Shown here: one piece after another, positions 1 through 11,350 of the stretch
How the letters are laid out: every line of letters starts with the position of its first letter
Position numbering within the stretch: the stretch's first letter is position 1
DNA from: Prorocentrum cordatum
Lineage: Eukaryota; Sar; Dinophyceae; Prorocentrales; Prorocentraceae
Assembly: GCA_963575745.1 (NCBI GenBank)
Contig: CAUYUJ010014559.1
Coordinates: 251,869 to 315,868, forward strand
DNA: 64,000 nucleotides
Direction: 5' to 3'
The notes under the pieces: generated by a model
What the model saw: the letters and a program-made list of their open reading frames with translations, nothing else
What the model was told of the DNA's origin: nothing
The model's database searches: none
Position numbers and translations under genes: made by a program

Positions 1-1565
1 TCTCGTGCCAGGTCTCCACGTCTTTCGCGCAGCTCACCGCGCGGATCACGCCACTCTTCTTCTCGAGGATGGTTTCGAGGGCGCCCTTCGTGCACGTCCG
101 CAGGGTCTCGCACCGCACTGCGCCGCAACACCTCGCCATCTTCTTGGGACTCTTCCTGGGGTAGCCCATCTTCAGACGGGATTGGACGTCGGCGACGCCC
201 ACCGCCAGCATCGCGCCGCGGACGTCAGGCTCCTCCGACGCCACGCGGTCGCGCGTGCGTTGGATTGAGCCAGCTCCCTCGTTGAGCCTCGCCGCCTTCG
301 CGACCGCCTCGCACTCGTCGATGCCGTCGTGCTTGTCCACCCACTTGGGGCAGGTGTAGACACGCCGACTTCCTCTTTTGCCCTGCCGCAGCTCAGGGCA
401 CCAGGGCCCCCCCCCCCCCGCGCCGCCACGCAGAGGGCGAGTTCGGCCCTCGTCAGCTCGTCGACGCACTCCGCCTTCATGACCTTCCAGTCGTCGAAGG
501 CAGCGCAGTGGCGACGCCAACCCAGCCGCCGCGGGGGCCCATCTTCGCACCGCTGGCTGCGTTTCGCTGCCGTCCGCGGCGCTGGGCGCACCCCCGTGGG
601 TCGCCGCGGTCCTCCGACACGGGCCCGTTAACGCTCTTCCCACGCAGCTGCATGGCGCGGAGTGCCGTGGCCAGCTTGCCCAGACCGCTCTCCGGGTCCG
701 CGGAGAGGCCCGCGCACGGCACCACGGCCAGCGCGGCCTGGGCGGCCGCCGCGGCATGCCGCGCGGGCATGGAGGGTCCCGCGCCACTGGGCGGGGAGGC
801 ATTGGGGGCGGCCCCCGTACCTCCCCGCCCATCGGCCGCGGGCTCCTCCGAGTCGTTCTTCAGTTTGGGCGAGGGGGCCGAACCCTCGAAGACGTGCTCG
901 AACTCCTCTTCGGAGATGTCGCTCTCAGAGGGGTCCACTTTCCAGTCGGGGCGAGGCGCGCGGGGCGGCCCCGGCACCTCCGCCACCGCCATCGGGCGCC
1001 CCACCTCCGTTGCAACCTCCTCCGTAGCCGGCGGCGCGCCCGTCCTGGGCGGGTCAATGCCCGCGCCCGCGCCCTCGGTGACCTCCTCCATCGCCGCCGT
1101 CGTCGCCTTGGCCTCCGTCTGCGGCTCCGTCTGCTTCCCTGGGGCCTTCGCCATGGCCGCAGCCTCGGCCTTGGCCTTGGCGCCGAGAGCCTCGCGCAGC
1201 GGCTCGGGATCGGCACGGGGAGGCGGGTCAGGGCATCGCGGTGGGCTTCGAAAGCTTCGGCGCCGCGGCGTCGCAAAGCCGCGATCCAAACGGCTGCGGC
1301 CGAGATTGGGGCGACGAGGAAGGCCGCGTGCCGAACTTTCAGTGGGCGGCCGACCCCCCCCCCCCCCACACACACACACCCCCAAAGAACATTCAAAGGT
1401 TAAAACGGCCCGCCGAGGGAGAAGGCAGCGCAGAGCCGAGCGTGACCAGACTAGGCCCCCCCCCCCCCCCCGTTCGGAACGAGCGCAGGGAGCGAGAGAG
1501 GGGAGACAACAACGTCGCGGGTAGGCGACAACCCCGACGGCGGGCCGCCGCGGGCCCCAGGGCAC
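1..1565 (-). CDS. Hypothetical acidic/Ala-Pro-rich protein, partial, frame broken at homopolymers
   Basis: Open reading on the minus strand from about 1565 down past the left edge. The upstream part (frame of 1565-477) is low-complexity, rich in Ala, Pro, Glu and Arg, with an acidic patch (ESDISEEEFEHVFEG) near 900. From about 560 the protein-like sequence continues in a second frame (DDWKVMKAECVDELTRAELA). After a 13-14-base C tract at 407-420 it continues in a third frame, which stays open to base 1 and includes YTCPKWVDKHDGIDEC and several Cys residues that could bind zinc. Two further C tracts lie at 1356-1370 and 1457-1470. The frame changes coincide with, or lie near, homopolymers, so assembly or length error, short introns and true decay are all possible. 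I do not recognise the family. It has the same orientation as the reverse-transcriptase gene just upstream. Confidence 0.45.
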
Positions 1566-1859
1566 GCGGGGCGACCCCGATCGCGGCCGCCTCCCACCGC
1601 CTCTTGACGCTGGCCGAGCGGGCTCCTGGCGCGCAGCGCGTCCGATGGGTCAGACCTACTATTGAGAGCATCGTGTGTCCACAGTGGCTGAAGCGAGCTG
1701 ATTGTTTCCCCCGCAACATGCGAGCATGACACGGGACGATCAGGATGCAACAAATGTAGAGACATCGGCGGCAGCAAGCAAGGCAGCGCGGCCAGGGCCC
1801 TGAACGGCGAGCGACGCAGGACATGGGGCACGGGCGCCTGACATGGATATCTGCGGTGC

Positions 1860-2500
1860 TTCACTTTTTCCTTGCGCTGCAGGGCCGCCTGATAGGGCCA
1901 GGCGATCTGCGCGGCCGCCACGGAGTCCACCGAGCTGATGTCGAGGCATTTGCGCCCGTGCAGGCCGCCTTGGTGCACGACGTCCAGCGCGGCTGCACCG
2001 TCCGCCTCCGCGTGCCATTCCGGGACGCACCGGGCCGCCGCCCCCGGGGCAGTTCAGCGCGCGCGCGCGGTGGACATCCACGGCGCGTCCGCAGACGGGG
2101 CCCGCCTGCGCCGGCGCGCGGGCGGGCGCTGCCGGCCTGTTCTGGCGCGTGCCCGCCGCGAGCAGCAGGGGCAGGTGCATGCGCCGTTTGGCTGCCATGC
2201 AGGACGCGTGGTCGGCGAGAGGCGAGACCCCCTCCAAATTCTCCAACCATGCGCCCGCAGAGGGGCCAGAAGCACCGTGCACCGCCGCCGCCGCAGCCGA
2301 GGGCAGGGTGGTCTGGAAAGCCTTGGTAGCGCGGTCGCGCACCCGTCTGGCGTGCGTCTTTTGGTCCGTGCCCGCTCGCCCTTCCAGGAGACGCTGCCAC
2401 CGGCCCGGACGGGGCGCGCCCCCTAGTCCGGCGAGCCTGCGCAGCATCGGCCGCCGAGAGGGCTCGGCCCAGGCCTGGCCGGCGGCGCCAGAGGCCCGCC
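1860..2500 (-). pseudogene. C-terminal domain of the reverse-transcriptase relic
   Basis: In the frame of 2996-1740 the sequence reads AWLENLEGVSPLADHASCM, then a basic stretch, then a Cys/His cluster GPVCGRAVDVHRARALNC followed by PGGG. This resembles the C-x2-C...H...C plus RHN-like signature that ends this reverse-transcriptase family. In a neighbouring frame (1978 downwards) RKCLDISSVDSVAAAQIAW and a Lys-rich tail (KEKVKHRRY) resemble the last conserved block. I infer a nucleic-acid-binding or nuclease-like tail by position and motif only. Two frames are needed, so the reading is broken here as well. Confidence 0.55.
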
Positions 2501-2519
2501 GCCGTCGTCTCCCGCGGCT

Positions 2520-3331
2520 CTGCAGCGGCTGCGCGGATGCCTGCCTCCCAGGAGGCGGGGAAGGCCGCTGGCCCGCGTGCGGCCGCGCTCCCGAAGCCGA
2601 ACCCGCTTTCGTTGACCTCCATGAAGACTTGGGCCCGCGGGGCCTCGGCGGCGCCGAGCAGCCCACAGAAGATGGCGACTGCGCCGTCATCCACCCGGTA
2701 AGCCCGCGCCTCCGTGGGCGGGGGCGCGCGTTGCATATGGACGCGCGCCCCGCGCGACCAGATCCGCCCCAATCGAAAAGTGTCAAAGGCAGACAGGCCG
2801 CGCATGTGGAGCATGAGCAGCGCGCGGAAGTAGCGGTCCTGCTTGACCAGGAACGCCTCACCGCACGGCGGCGGCGCGTCGGCACCCGGGGCGGCCCCTG
2901 CACCGACGGCCGCTGCCTCCTCGGCGAGGCCTTCCGGCGCCGCAAAGTCCGCCAGGGGGACATCCCGCCGGTCCGCGTCCATGTCGTGGTCAGCATGGGC
3001 CAACGTAGAGCCCGCCGCCTTGAGCTCGTCTACGCGGTACTGCGCGCAGTAGGCGCACTGGGGCGGCAGCGCAGAGTGGGGGTCCAGGGGCCAGATCTGA
3101 GTCTTGGGCATCTTCTGTTTCAGGCGATGGGGCTCGATACGAGCCTTCCAGGCCTCTTGGCCGTGGAATGCCGCTTCCGCCGATGCGACGAAGTACGCAT
3201 CATCCAAGTGCGCCGGGCAGTCGCCCTGCGGACCAACGGCCCGAACCGAGGCCCGACCTAGGCTCTGGTCGCCCGCGTTGCTGGCCGCGTAGAAGCCCTG
3301 GCTCATGTGGCATCCCTGATCGAGCCCGCGG
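2520..3331 (-). pseudogene. Second copy of RT motif B-C-thumb segment (tandem duplicate)
   Basis: Starts at a Met codon at 3306 (MSQGFYAASNAGDQSLGRA). The segment holds a motif-B-like QGCHMSQ, then DDAYFVASAEAAF, matching the Asp-Asp catalytic motif C, then a PKTQIWPLDP block typical of the sequence after motif C, then a thumb-like block ending GFGFGSAAARGPAAFPASWE. It is nearly identical to 3332-4145. The run CAYCAQYRVDELKAAG differs from the other copy (CAQYAQYRVD), so the two have diverged by substitution since duplication. Confidence 0.6.
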
Positions 3332-4145
3332 ATCTGCAGCGGCTGCGCGGATGTTTGCCTCCCAGGAGGCGGGGAAGGCCGCTGGCCCGCGTGCGGCCGC
3401 GCTCCCGAAGCCGAACCCGCTTTCGCTGACCTTCGCGAAGACTTTGGCCCGTGGGGCCTCGGCGGCGCCGAGCAGCCCACAGAAGAAGACGACTGCGCCG
3501 TCATCCGCCCGGTAAGCCCGCGACGCCGTGGGCGGGGGCGCGCGCTGCATATGGGCGCGCGCCCCGCGCGACCAGATCCGGCCCAACTGAAAAGTGTCAA
3601 AGGCAGACAGGCCGCGCATGTGGAGCATGAGCAGCTCGCGGAAGTAGCGGTCCTGCTTGACCAGGAACGCCTCACCGCACGGCGGCGGCGCGTCGGCATC
3701 CGGGGCGGCCCCTGCACCGACGGCCGCTGCCTCCTCTGCGAGGCCCTCCGGAGCCGCAAAGTCCGTGAGGGGGACATCCCGCCAGTCCGCGTCCACGTCG
3801 TGGTCAGCATAGGCCAACGTAGAGCCCGCCGCCTTGAGCTTGTCTACGCGGTACTGGGCGTACTGGGCGCACTGGGACGGCAGCGCAGCGCGGGGGTCCA
3901 GGGGCCAGATCTGAGTCTTGGGCATCTTCTGTTTCAGGCGATGGGGCTCGATGCGAGCCTTCCAGGCCTCCAGGCCGTGGAATGCCGCTTCCGCCGATGC
4001 GACGAAGTGCGCGTCATCCATGCACGCCGAGCAGTCGCCCTGCGGACCAACGGCCCGAACCGAGGCCCGACCTAGGCTGTGGTCGCCCGCGTTGCCGACC
4101 GCGTAGAAGCCTTGGCTCATGGGGCATCCCTGATCATGCCGGCGG
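3332..4145 (-). pseudogene. First copy of RT motif B-C-thumb segment
   Basis: Reading from Met at 4120 (MSQGFYAVGNAGDHSLGRA) gives a motif-B-like QGCPMSQ, motif C CMDDAHFVAS, KMPKTQIWPLDP, a linker with CAQYAQY, and the thumb block ending GFGFGSAAARGPAAFPASWE. The nucleotide match to 2520-3331 has an offset of about 812 bp and runs head to tail. The repeated segment starts within the polymerase palm, so a single unequal exchange inside the gene is the simplest origin. Confidence 0.65.
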
Positions 4146-4154
4146 ATCTACCAG

Positions 4155-5080
4155 CTAGGCTGGGCGCGCTCCGCCTCCAGCGACTTGGTCGGCGCAGTCT
4201 TGCAGCCGTGCCTCGGCCAGGTGGCGTGGGCCTGGGACTTTGGCGCGGATCGACTCCTTGACCAATTCCTTGGGGATGTTGCTGAGGGCATCGCGCAGGT
4301 CCACCGCTACGACCCAGCGACAGGTTGAGCATTGGCCATCGAGCACGGGCGGCGGTGGAGCGCGCCGCACACGTCCTTGGCGAGGCCAGACTGCAGGTCC
4401 CCAGCCGCTGCGCGCGCATCCGCATGGAAGATCTTGGCCGCGCTGCCCGCCATGCGTCTGGCAACGTTCCCGCGTCCTAGGACGCGCACGCCTCCAGGAG
4501 TGGCCTTGAGGTTGCCCGCCAGGCGGGCAGCGACGAGGGCCGCGAGGGCCCCTTGGGGAAGGTCGCCAGTGGCGAGCCGAGCAAGCGCGTCGGCAACCGC
4601 GGCAGCTCCCTCCTCGTCCGTCTTGAGGGGGGCCCAGTGCTCGCAGCGTCCGCCGCCTGGTCCCGCACCGCCGCGCCTGGGGTAGCGGCCGAACCGGCCC
4701 TTCAGGTGCGCGGCAACGCGGCGGCGGAGTTTGGCGGCCCCCGGCCTCTCCCCAGGCGCGAGGCGAACCTCGTCGCCTTCCGCAGGGGCCATGTCCACGT
4801 CAGCCTGCCCTGAGGGGCCGCCACCACCAGGCACTCGCGGAGCGACCCCAGCACCTGGTGGTGGGCCCCAGTCGACAGGCTGCGGCGGATCAGGCATCTG
4901 CGCAGTGCGGAACTTGCGAAGTACCGCGGCCGCATCTGCCATGTCGCCCTGCGGCCAGACCGCCCCCGCGGCCTGGGGCATCTCTCCCGCGCGTGCGAGC
5001 TCGGTGACTCGGCGAACACGGGCTTCAAGCTTGTCCTCCCGACTGCGGCCCGCAGGGCCCTGGCGCGCCCGGTCTTCCAT
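4155..5080 (-). pseudogene. N-terminal part of the reverse transcriptase
   Basis: Open frame 5080-4307 has RRVTELARAGEMPQAAGAV, a Pro/Gly-rich stretch, CEHWAPLKTDEEGAAAVADA, and VLGRGNVARRMAGSAAKIF. These correspond in order to the conserved blocks just ahead of the palm in this RT family: an 'LARAGE' helix, the 'EHL' block and the 'R-R/K-x-G' block. A different frame (4370-4155) then carries VVAVDLRDALSNIPKE, which fits motif A with its Asp. The frame switch lies between 4370 and 4307. Function is inferred from family resemblance. Confidence 0.6.
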
Positions 5081-5116
5081 GGAGAGCCAGGCGGCATGCC
5101 GCTGGCCTGCGAAGAT

Positions 5117-5600
5117 CTAACGTAAGCGCCCCTGGAGTCGTTCACGGCGCGCGGTCGGCGTGGGAGTCGAGCCTTCGCTAAGGAGGAGGCCATCCATCGC
5201 CGCGAACACCTTCCAGAGGCGTTCGGTTGTGGCTGGTGGCATGCCGCCCGAGCTTGCGTAGGCCTGCTCCAGGGCGAGGCACGCCCGCGCCCTGACGTGA
5301 CTGACCGCAGCGACCATGCTGCCGGGGATCATGGCCGCCGTGGGGGCCCGCTGGAGCAGGATGCGCTCCTAGCTCACGGTGCCCCACCGCTGGGCGCGCC
5401 CCTCGATGCCCGAAGCAGGGGGCAGCGGGCCGCCCGCGCATGCGAGGTGGGCCAACTTGTTGCCCGCATGGCACGTCGTCGAGCCCGCGGGGCGAGTGGC
5501 AGCCGCCGCGACTCGCCACTCACCCGCGTCGAATCCCACCATGCAGCGCGAGCAATGGTATTTCTTGCCGCGACGGGCTGAAGACTGACGCACCAGCGGG
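5117..5600 (-). pseudogene. Cys/His finger and linker upstream of the reverse transcriptase
   Basis: The minus-strand frame over about 5580-5400 reads KKYHCSRCMVGF, then CHAGNKLAHLACAGG. This is a C-x2-C pair followed by Cys and His residues that could form a zinc-binding finger. Frame 5332-5117 then reads VRARACLALEQAYASSGGM and LWKVFAAMDGLLLSEG, resembling the linker that precedes the LARAGE block. The two frames differ, so the stretch is broken. Whether the finger binds nucleic acid cannot be told from the sequence. Confidence 0.4.
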
Positions 5601-5996
5601 TGCTTCTGCCGCCCGTCGCGCGGCGGCCCTGCCGCGCGGGCTGGCCCTCGACGTCGCGCATGGGCGCGTCGGCCACAGCTCCCACCGCAGCGTCGGCTTC
5701 GGCTGCACCAGCGTCGAGAGCGCACGGGGCGACCCCGGCGCTTTTGACGCCAGCCGCGGGGGCAGAGGCACGGGCCCGTTCCGGCGTTGCCGCAGAGTTA
5801 CTCCCAGCCACACGTTCACCAGCTCCTGCGTCCGCGGCGCCGGCGGCGGCCGCCGCCATGTCCCGGCGCTTCCCTTCAGGGGCGAGACATGGTGTACGTA
5901 ACAAGTGGGCAACGTGGAAGGAGGGCGCCTGCCGCCCGCGGTTTGAGGGCAATAGCAGCAGTAGTACCCCCGGACCCGCAGGCTCCCCAGAGCCTC

Positions 5997-6033
5997 GAAG
6001 GGGTACTACTACAACAACAACATCTACTACTAT

Positions 6034-6118
<85 letters not shown>

Positions 6119-6152
6119 ACGACTACGACTACGACTACGACTACGACTACAA

Positions 6153-6183
<31 letters not shown>

Positions 6184-6542
6184 TACTACTACTACGATTA
6201 CTACTACTACTACGACTATTACTATTGTTATTACGACAACTACTACGACGACGACGACGACGGCGACGACTACTACTACTACTACTATTACTACTTTTCC
6301 TCTCTTACGATTACTACTACTACTTCTACTTCTACTACTACTACTACTACTACTACTTCTTCTTCGGATTATATCACCACTGCGACCACTATTGCTACTA
6401 CTTCTGCTACTGCTATTTCTTGTATTATTGTTAGTACTACTACAAATCGTATTCGTATTACTACTACAACTCCTATTATTACTTGTACGTGTACTTGTAC
6501 GTTTAGTTCTACGTCTTTTTCCACGATTACTACGACTACTCG

Positions 6543-6581
<39 letters not shown>

Positions 6582-6596
6582 CACGACTACCACCAT

Positions 6597-6627
<31 letters not shown>

Positions 6628-6710
6628 ACTACTTCTTCTTCTTCTTCTACTGCTACTACTACTACGACTACGACTACGACTACTACTACTAGTGCTACTA
6701 CTACTACTTT

Positions 6711-6760
<50 letters not shown>

Positions 6761-6805
6761 TTACTACTGCTTCTACGACTACTACTACTACTACTACTAC
6801 TACTA
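5997..6805. repeat. TAC/ACT-type trinucleotide satellite
   Basis: About 800 bp of ACT/TAC triplets with embedded CGA, TTC and TTA variants, ending at the assembly gap. Every frame is open, which produces artefactual poly-Thr, poly-Leu and poly-Val frames. The repeat continues directly into the run of Ns. Confidence 0.95.
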
Positions 6806-6905
6806 NNNNNNNNNNNNNNNNNNNNNNNNNNNNNNNNNNNNNNNNNNNNNNNNNNNNNNNNNNNNNNNNNNNNNNNNNNNNNNNNNNNNNNNNNNNNNNN
6901 NNNNN
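6806..6905. other. Assembly gap (100 N)
   Basis: Exactly 100 undetermined bases, the usual placeholder for a gap of unknown size, placed inside the trinucleotide satellite. The true distance between 6805 and 6906 is therefore unknown. Confidence 0.97.
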
Positions 6906-6925
6906 CTCCCTCCAGCTCCACTACT

Positions 6926-7095
6926 CACTTCTTCGCCGCCCTCCCCTTCCCCTCTGGGCGCTTCGTCGCTCCCTCGAGGCCCTGGACGGGGCCGCGGGCA
7001 CAGCTGTCAAGACGTCCAACATGGACTACATGCGCACAATGAGCAGCGCCATGTACAAGGATCGGCTCAGCTCATTGACGCGCTTCCATAGCGAG
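6926..7095 (+). CDS. Candidate upstream exon of the WD40 gene
   Basis: The plus strand has a protein-like open stretch, LWALRRSLEALDGAAG, then TAVKTSNMDYMRTMSSAMYK, then DRLSSLTRFHSE. It ends at a strong donor-like GTGAGT (7095-7100), after which the frame stops. WDTC1/DCAF-type proteins carry a short helical segment just before the first GHxGCVN WD repeat. The exon at 28620 begins with that repeat, and joining the two (ambiguous over a shared GAG) gives SLTRFHSEGHEGCVNAVAW in frame. The exon's own start is uncertain: an AG lies near 6985 and the assembly gap lies upstream. The join across 21.5 kb is an inference. Confidence 0.4.
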
Positions 7096-9735
7096 TGAGT
7101 GGAGGCGCAGGACGCAGGAGCGGGCGGCGCGGCCCTCGACGTGCGTGCTCGTGACATCGGCGCTCGCATGCACTCACGATCACACCCACTTTGAGAGCAC
7201 CATCGCACGCTCGCACACACAAAGGTTCACACGCCACTGCGCGCACAATGCCATATTTTTTGGGAGGCCGAGTCGTCGGCGAGCGTCGGACATTTAGATG
7301 CTCGGATCTTGGTCCAACGGGGAGTGCTGCTGCCGCAAGTGTGGGGAGAACGGTAGCGAGCTCTCGATCGGTCTCTCGGTGCATGCAGTGCGCCGTGTCC
7401 TACTCGTGCCTCCCTATTGTCACGTTTCGTTGGCCACCGTCGTCGGCGTCGCCATTGCTATCGAGACATGCTCGTGGCATCGCAGTCTGCTCATTCAAGT
7501 CGCCGTCGCCATAGTCAGCCATTCCACCGAGATGATGCTAGTCACGATCGCCGTCGCCATCGCAGTCGCTTGCGTCACCGTCGCAAGCACGAGCGCGCGA
7601 GCAGGGGGGATGAGAAGGATGTGGAGGAACATGATGAATGGGAGGAGGGGGAGGAGGAGGGGGAGGAGGGGGAGGAGGGGGAGGAGGAGGAGGAGGAGGA
7701 GGAGGCCTGGTCAGACTGCGTTCACCATTCATCTCTCACGTGCTACCTGGCATTGTATTCAACCCTGGGGTCTTCGAATGCTAGCCCTGCCTTCCGCCGC
7801 CCCCACCCAAGGACCTGGCCTTCTTGGATGCTCGCCCCAGGTCTGGTTTATGTATTTGTTTCGCGGGCCCTGCGGGGGCCCAATGCAATCCTACCGTGCG
7901 CTAGCTCAAGGTGGCCCCCCCCTCCATGGGTGAGCCCGTGCTAGCCTTTTTCTGGTGCCCCCCCATTCAATGTGCCAGAGCACCCCTCCCCGTCATCATC
8001 ATGGCAACTGTCCTCATGCCCCCCTCCACCCCCGCCCTTTTCATCATCCTGCCTGTCCTCATTTTTTGTTGCGATTGGCGCGCGGCCGTCGGCCACCAAC
8101 TCGTCAATAACTTACCCGCCTACGCTAGCACCCAACGTCAACAATATATAGATGAGACCACGCTGTGGCTTATCTACATGAGCTTCGTGCTCAAGCCATC
8201 GGCCTTGCTCGCCGAACACCCGCGCACTCCGCGCAATCATGTGAACCCGCACCAACTGGGCACGACCCATACGCCATGAGCAATGCACTTGGGTACCCAA
8301 CGCACTGCTATGCACCACGCGCCCTGAGCCCACCTCTACACGCCCTGACCCATCACCCTTTGCACAAGTGGGCGCGCGAAGGACCCTGCGCGGAAATGCG
8401 TTAAAGCATTGCTTCGCGAGGCAGCTCGAAAGCCATCCGCGCGCAGACGACTGCGCATTGACTCGTAATGCCTGCGCAACTCGCGCGGCACATCAAGATA
8501 CGGGCGCGGGCCGCCATCGCGCGATATCATGCGATGCAGTTTGGCACACCCACGCTTCGCATTTCATTGGGCTCGGAACGTGCGAACGCTGACGCATGCC
8601 AAGGCGCGCTCGCGAGCTCGTGGCGCACTTTCAGTGCCGCGGGACGGCACGCCCGAAACCATTGATCGACGCTAGCCCGTGATCCAGATGCCGACCTTGA
8701 ATACCGATCGTGATGGCGCATCGATTCGCCGTGCCTTTGCGGCCGCGACGACTAGGATCCCTTTCCCCAAACTGCACCAACCAATATGCACAGTTCGTTG
8801 CACGCTGTGGGACAACCTACCAAAAACCACCGCTATTAAGGGAGGACGAAAACTTAAACCACCACATATAACCTTGAGGCTAGGCCCTTGGGCCGCGGGC
8901 AACCTTGCGCTTTCGCCTTTGGGCCAGATATTACCTTATTCAAGGAATGCCCCACGACAGTGTCTAGCCAGGCCAGTCCCCGTCTGATCCACTGCCTGCC
9001 CCTTTGGTATCCCAGGCCTGCCCGCCAAAGACGCAGGAAAGATCTGCGACGCCAACTTGCTCGCCGCCTTCGCCGGTCGCCTGCTCAGATGTTATCATCG
9101 TCGCAAGGTCCGCGATGTGTTAGACAACCAGCCAGCCAGTGTTCTTTGGCACGTGCCAGGCGTTCTCCGCCTCCGGAGATATTCTGATTGATTGAGAATT
9201 GAGGTTGGGTATTGCAGATACGGTTCGAAGTGGAAGAAAGGGGCGTCTCTGCCCTGTACATTTCGCCAGGCTGCCCCCCTCGAAGCCGAGCGCAGAGGCC
9301 CCCGAGGCTTGCGCGGCGTCGCTGGCCGCTCTCGCTGGCCGCTCTCGTTGTCCGCTTTGTGGCAAAGGTCCGACTAGTGTTTTCTGGGCCCGCCGCGCCC
9401 AAGGACGCCCTAAACAATTTTGCTCGGCGGTGGCCCGCCTAGCATCTCAATAACGGCTTCGCCAGCACAAAATGGAATTTGGTGCGTGCTCATCGGTGGA
9501 TGGACGCCCTTTCCGAGCGCGGAACAGAGCGAATGCTTCGCCGCTTGAACCTCACTGGTGTCTGGACGTCCGTCGACGCGGGGCTCAAGCTTTTCTCTGG
9601 CTTTTTCTTCCCTCCTCTTTTCACAAAGTAAGTGCTCATCGGTGGCGTGGACGCCCCTTCGAGCGTGTTTCCGGTCTTGCGCGCTCATTGCCCGTGCATT
9701 CGTGTGCATTTGTAGTCGTGGCGTAACACAGGTTA
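7096..9735. other. No recognisable gene; probable intron or intergenic DNA
   Basis: Moderate-GC unique sequence. It contains a GGA microsatellite at about 7620-7710 and a stretch of mixed composition at 8000-9700. Open frames on both strands lack protein-like composition or motifs. A weak GCTCAAGCCATCGG at about 8186 resembles a spliced-leader fragment but is too short to call. Confidence 0.5.
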
Positions 9736-10400
9736 TTAGAACAATGTTAATTGTCAAATGCATGAATGTATGTATGCATGTATGTGTGTACGTATGTATG
9801 GGTTTCTGTGTGTATGCTTGTAGGTAGGTTGGTAGGTAGATCTGTGTATCGGTGTACACGTATGCATGTAATTAATTGTTTATGCGCGCATGCATGTATG
9901 TAATAATACAATCATGTTTGTATGTATGCGGTTACGCATGTTTGTATGTGTGCATGCATGCATGCATGCATGCATGCATGCATGCATGCATGCATGCATG
10001 CATGCACGTAATCCCGTATGTGCGTACCCGCGTGCATAGCTGTGTGTATGTATGGATGTATGTATGCGTGTGTGTGTGTGTGTGTGTGTGCGATCGTATG
10101 TCTAAATGTGCGTATGTAAGTATCGTTGCCTGGTTGTATGCATCTATGGATGTAGGCATGCGTGTATGCATGCATGGATGGATGCATGTGTGTATCTATA
10201 TTTGTGCGTACGCGTGTATGAGTGTCTGTATGCATGCATGTATGCACATATGTATGTATGCGTATATGTATATTTGTGTGTATTTATCTGTGCGTGTGTG
10301 TACACGCGTGAATGCATGCATGCATTAATGTACGTATGCAATGTATGTATATATATATACATATATACATGTAGTTGTACATATGGTAACCCCACATGAT
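9735..10400. repeat. ATG/TGTATG/GCAT microsatellite tract
   Basis: About 650 bp of imperfect TATG, TGTG and GCAT repeats. A nearly perfect GCAT run lies at about 9948-10006 and a TG run at about 10070-10090. The array is palindromic in places because GCAT is self-complementary when shifted. All frames are open but repetitive. Confidence 0.9.
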
Positions 10401-10814
10401 CATACACATTATTCTCCCATGCATCCCATATCTATTCCTCCTCATCCTCCTCCACTGTTCTTCCTTTTCTATATCTCTCTCATCCCTTTCTCCGCCCCCC
10501 CTCCTCCTGCAGGAGCGTGGCAGCCGTACAAAGGGACCTCGGTTTGAACATCCTTACACTGGGGCTGCTTTCTGAAGGAAACCATAAGGACGCCCTTCCA
10601 CGAGGAGGAGACAGGAGGATAAGGAGGAGGGTTTGAGGAAGAGGAGGTTGGGCACTGAACAACCAAAACAAACACAAGGAACAACTAAAAACACCAAAGA
10701 AATCAAATACCCACGGCTGCAAAACCAAACAAACACAAGGACCCCCCCCCAACAAAAAAAACACAAAGAGTTCAAGACTTACCCCACCCCCGCCGCCCTT
10801 ACAGACATGCATGG

Positions 10815-10846
<32 letters not shown>

Positions 10847-10904
10847 AATGTAAATGTATATGTATATGTATAGGTATTTGTGTACATGTGCATGTATGTG
10901 TGTA

Positions 10905-10935
<31 letters not shown>

Positions 10936-10950
10936 ATGTATGTATGTATG
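10401..10950. repeat. Low-complexity spacer with TA and TGTC microsatellites
   Basis: Pyrimidine-rich then A-rich spacer, followed by a TA run at about 10815-10842 and a TGTC/TGTA run at about 10904-10950. The last five bases (GTATG, 10946-10950) form the left target duplication of the adjacent copia element. No gene seen. Confidence 0.8.
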
Positions 10951-11105
10951 TACAGATGGCTCCGAGGAAGGGGGCACCCGCACCCTCTTTTCCACTCCTG
11001 CTGCAAGCCAACATGCTGCAGCATCAACACGCAAATTATACACACGCACGGGTAACATACTCATGCTTGAACACGTATTGGGCCCAACAGGCCTTGAGAT
11101 TAGCA
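10951..11105 (-). repeat. 3' LTR of copia element 1
   Basis: 155-bp direct repeat partner of 17930-18085. On the plus strand it begins TACAGATGGCTCCGAGG and ends GAGATTAGCA. The outer flank is GTATG. Confidence 0.85.
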
Positions 11106-11350
11106 TTGGCTAACAACGAAACATAACAACATGCGTCATTGAGGCTGCAGCGGTCCCCAGATGGCCGTTCGGAACTCACTCATTTCACGCTCACTTCTTG
11201 GACGAAATCGCTCGTCCCCTCCCGCCCGCCGACGGCCCAGAAGAGGCGTCCGCGGCCGGCTGCGGATGCGGCTCGTCCTCCCCGATCTCCATGCCCTCGC
11301 TCATCTGCGGGAGCAAGTAGTTACGGGGCCTTGATCTCACGAAACATCGG

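Larger units (their letters stand above)
1840..5912 (-). mobile_element. Decayed LINE-like reverse-transcriptase gene with C-terminal Cys/His domain
   Basis: A minus-strand relic read through several frames. In order it has a Cys/His finger region (about 5600-5390), a helical linker (5332-5117), the start of the reverse transcriptase (5080-4155), motif B/motif C/thumb segments present twice (4145-2520), and a C-terminal Cys/His motif with a possible nuclease-like tail (about 2500-1840). The arrangement matches a reverse-transcriptase family that is abundant in dinoflagellate gene sets. The reading frame is broken at least five times and part of the polymerase is duplicated, so it is a pseudogene. 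No target-site duplication or 3' tail was identified. The upstream end fades into the trinucleotide satellite at 5997. Confidence 0.7.

Noticed and set aside
5374-6921. 515-residue minus-strand frame with Ser/Arg and Val runs
   Set aside because: It is translation of the trinucleotide satellite and the N gap; only its last part overlaps the RT-gene relic.
8180-8210. Possible relic spliced leader (GCTCAAGCCATCGGCC)
   Set aside because: Only a short, imperfect match, not at the 5' end of any recognisable retroposed sequence.
9945-10010. GCAT run as a regulatory palindrome
   Set aside because: It is part of a long imperfect microsatellite; nothing ties it to a gene.
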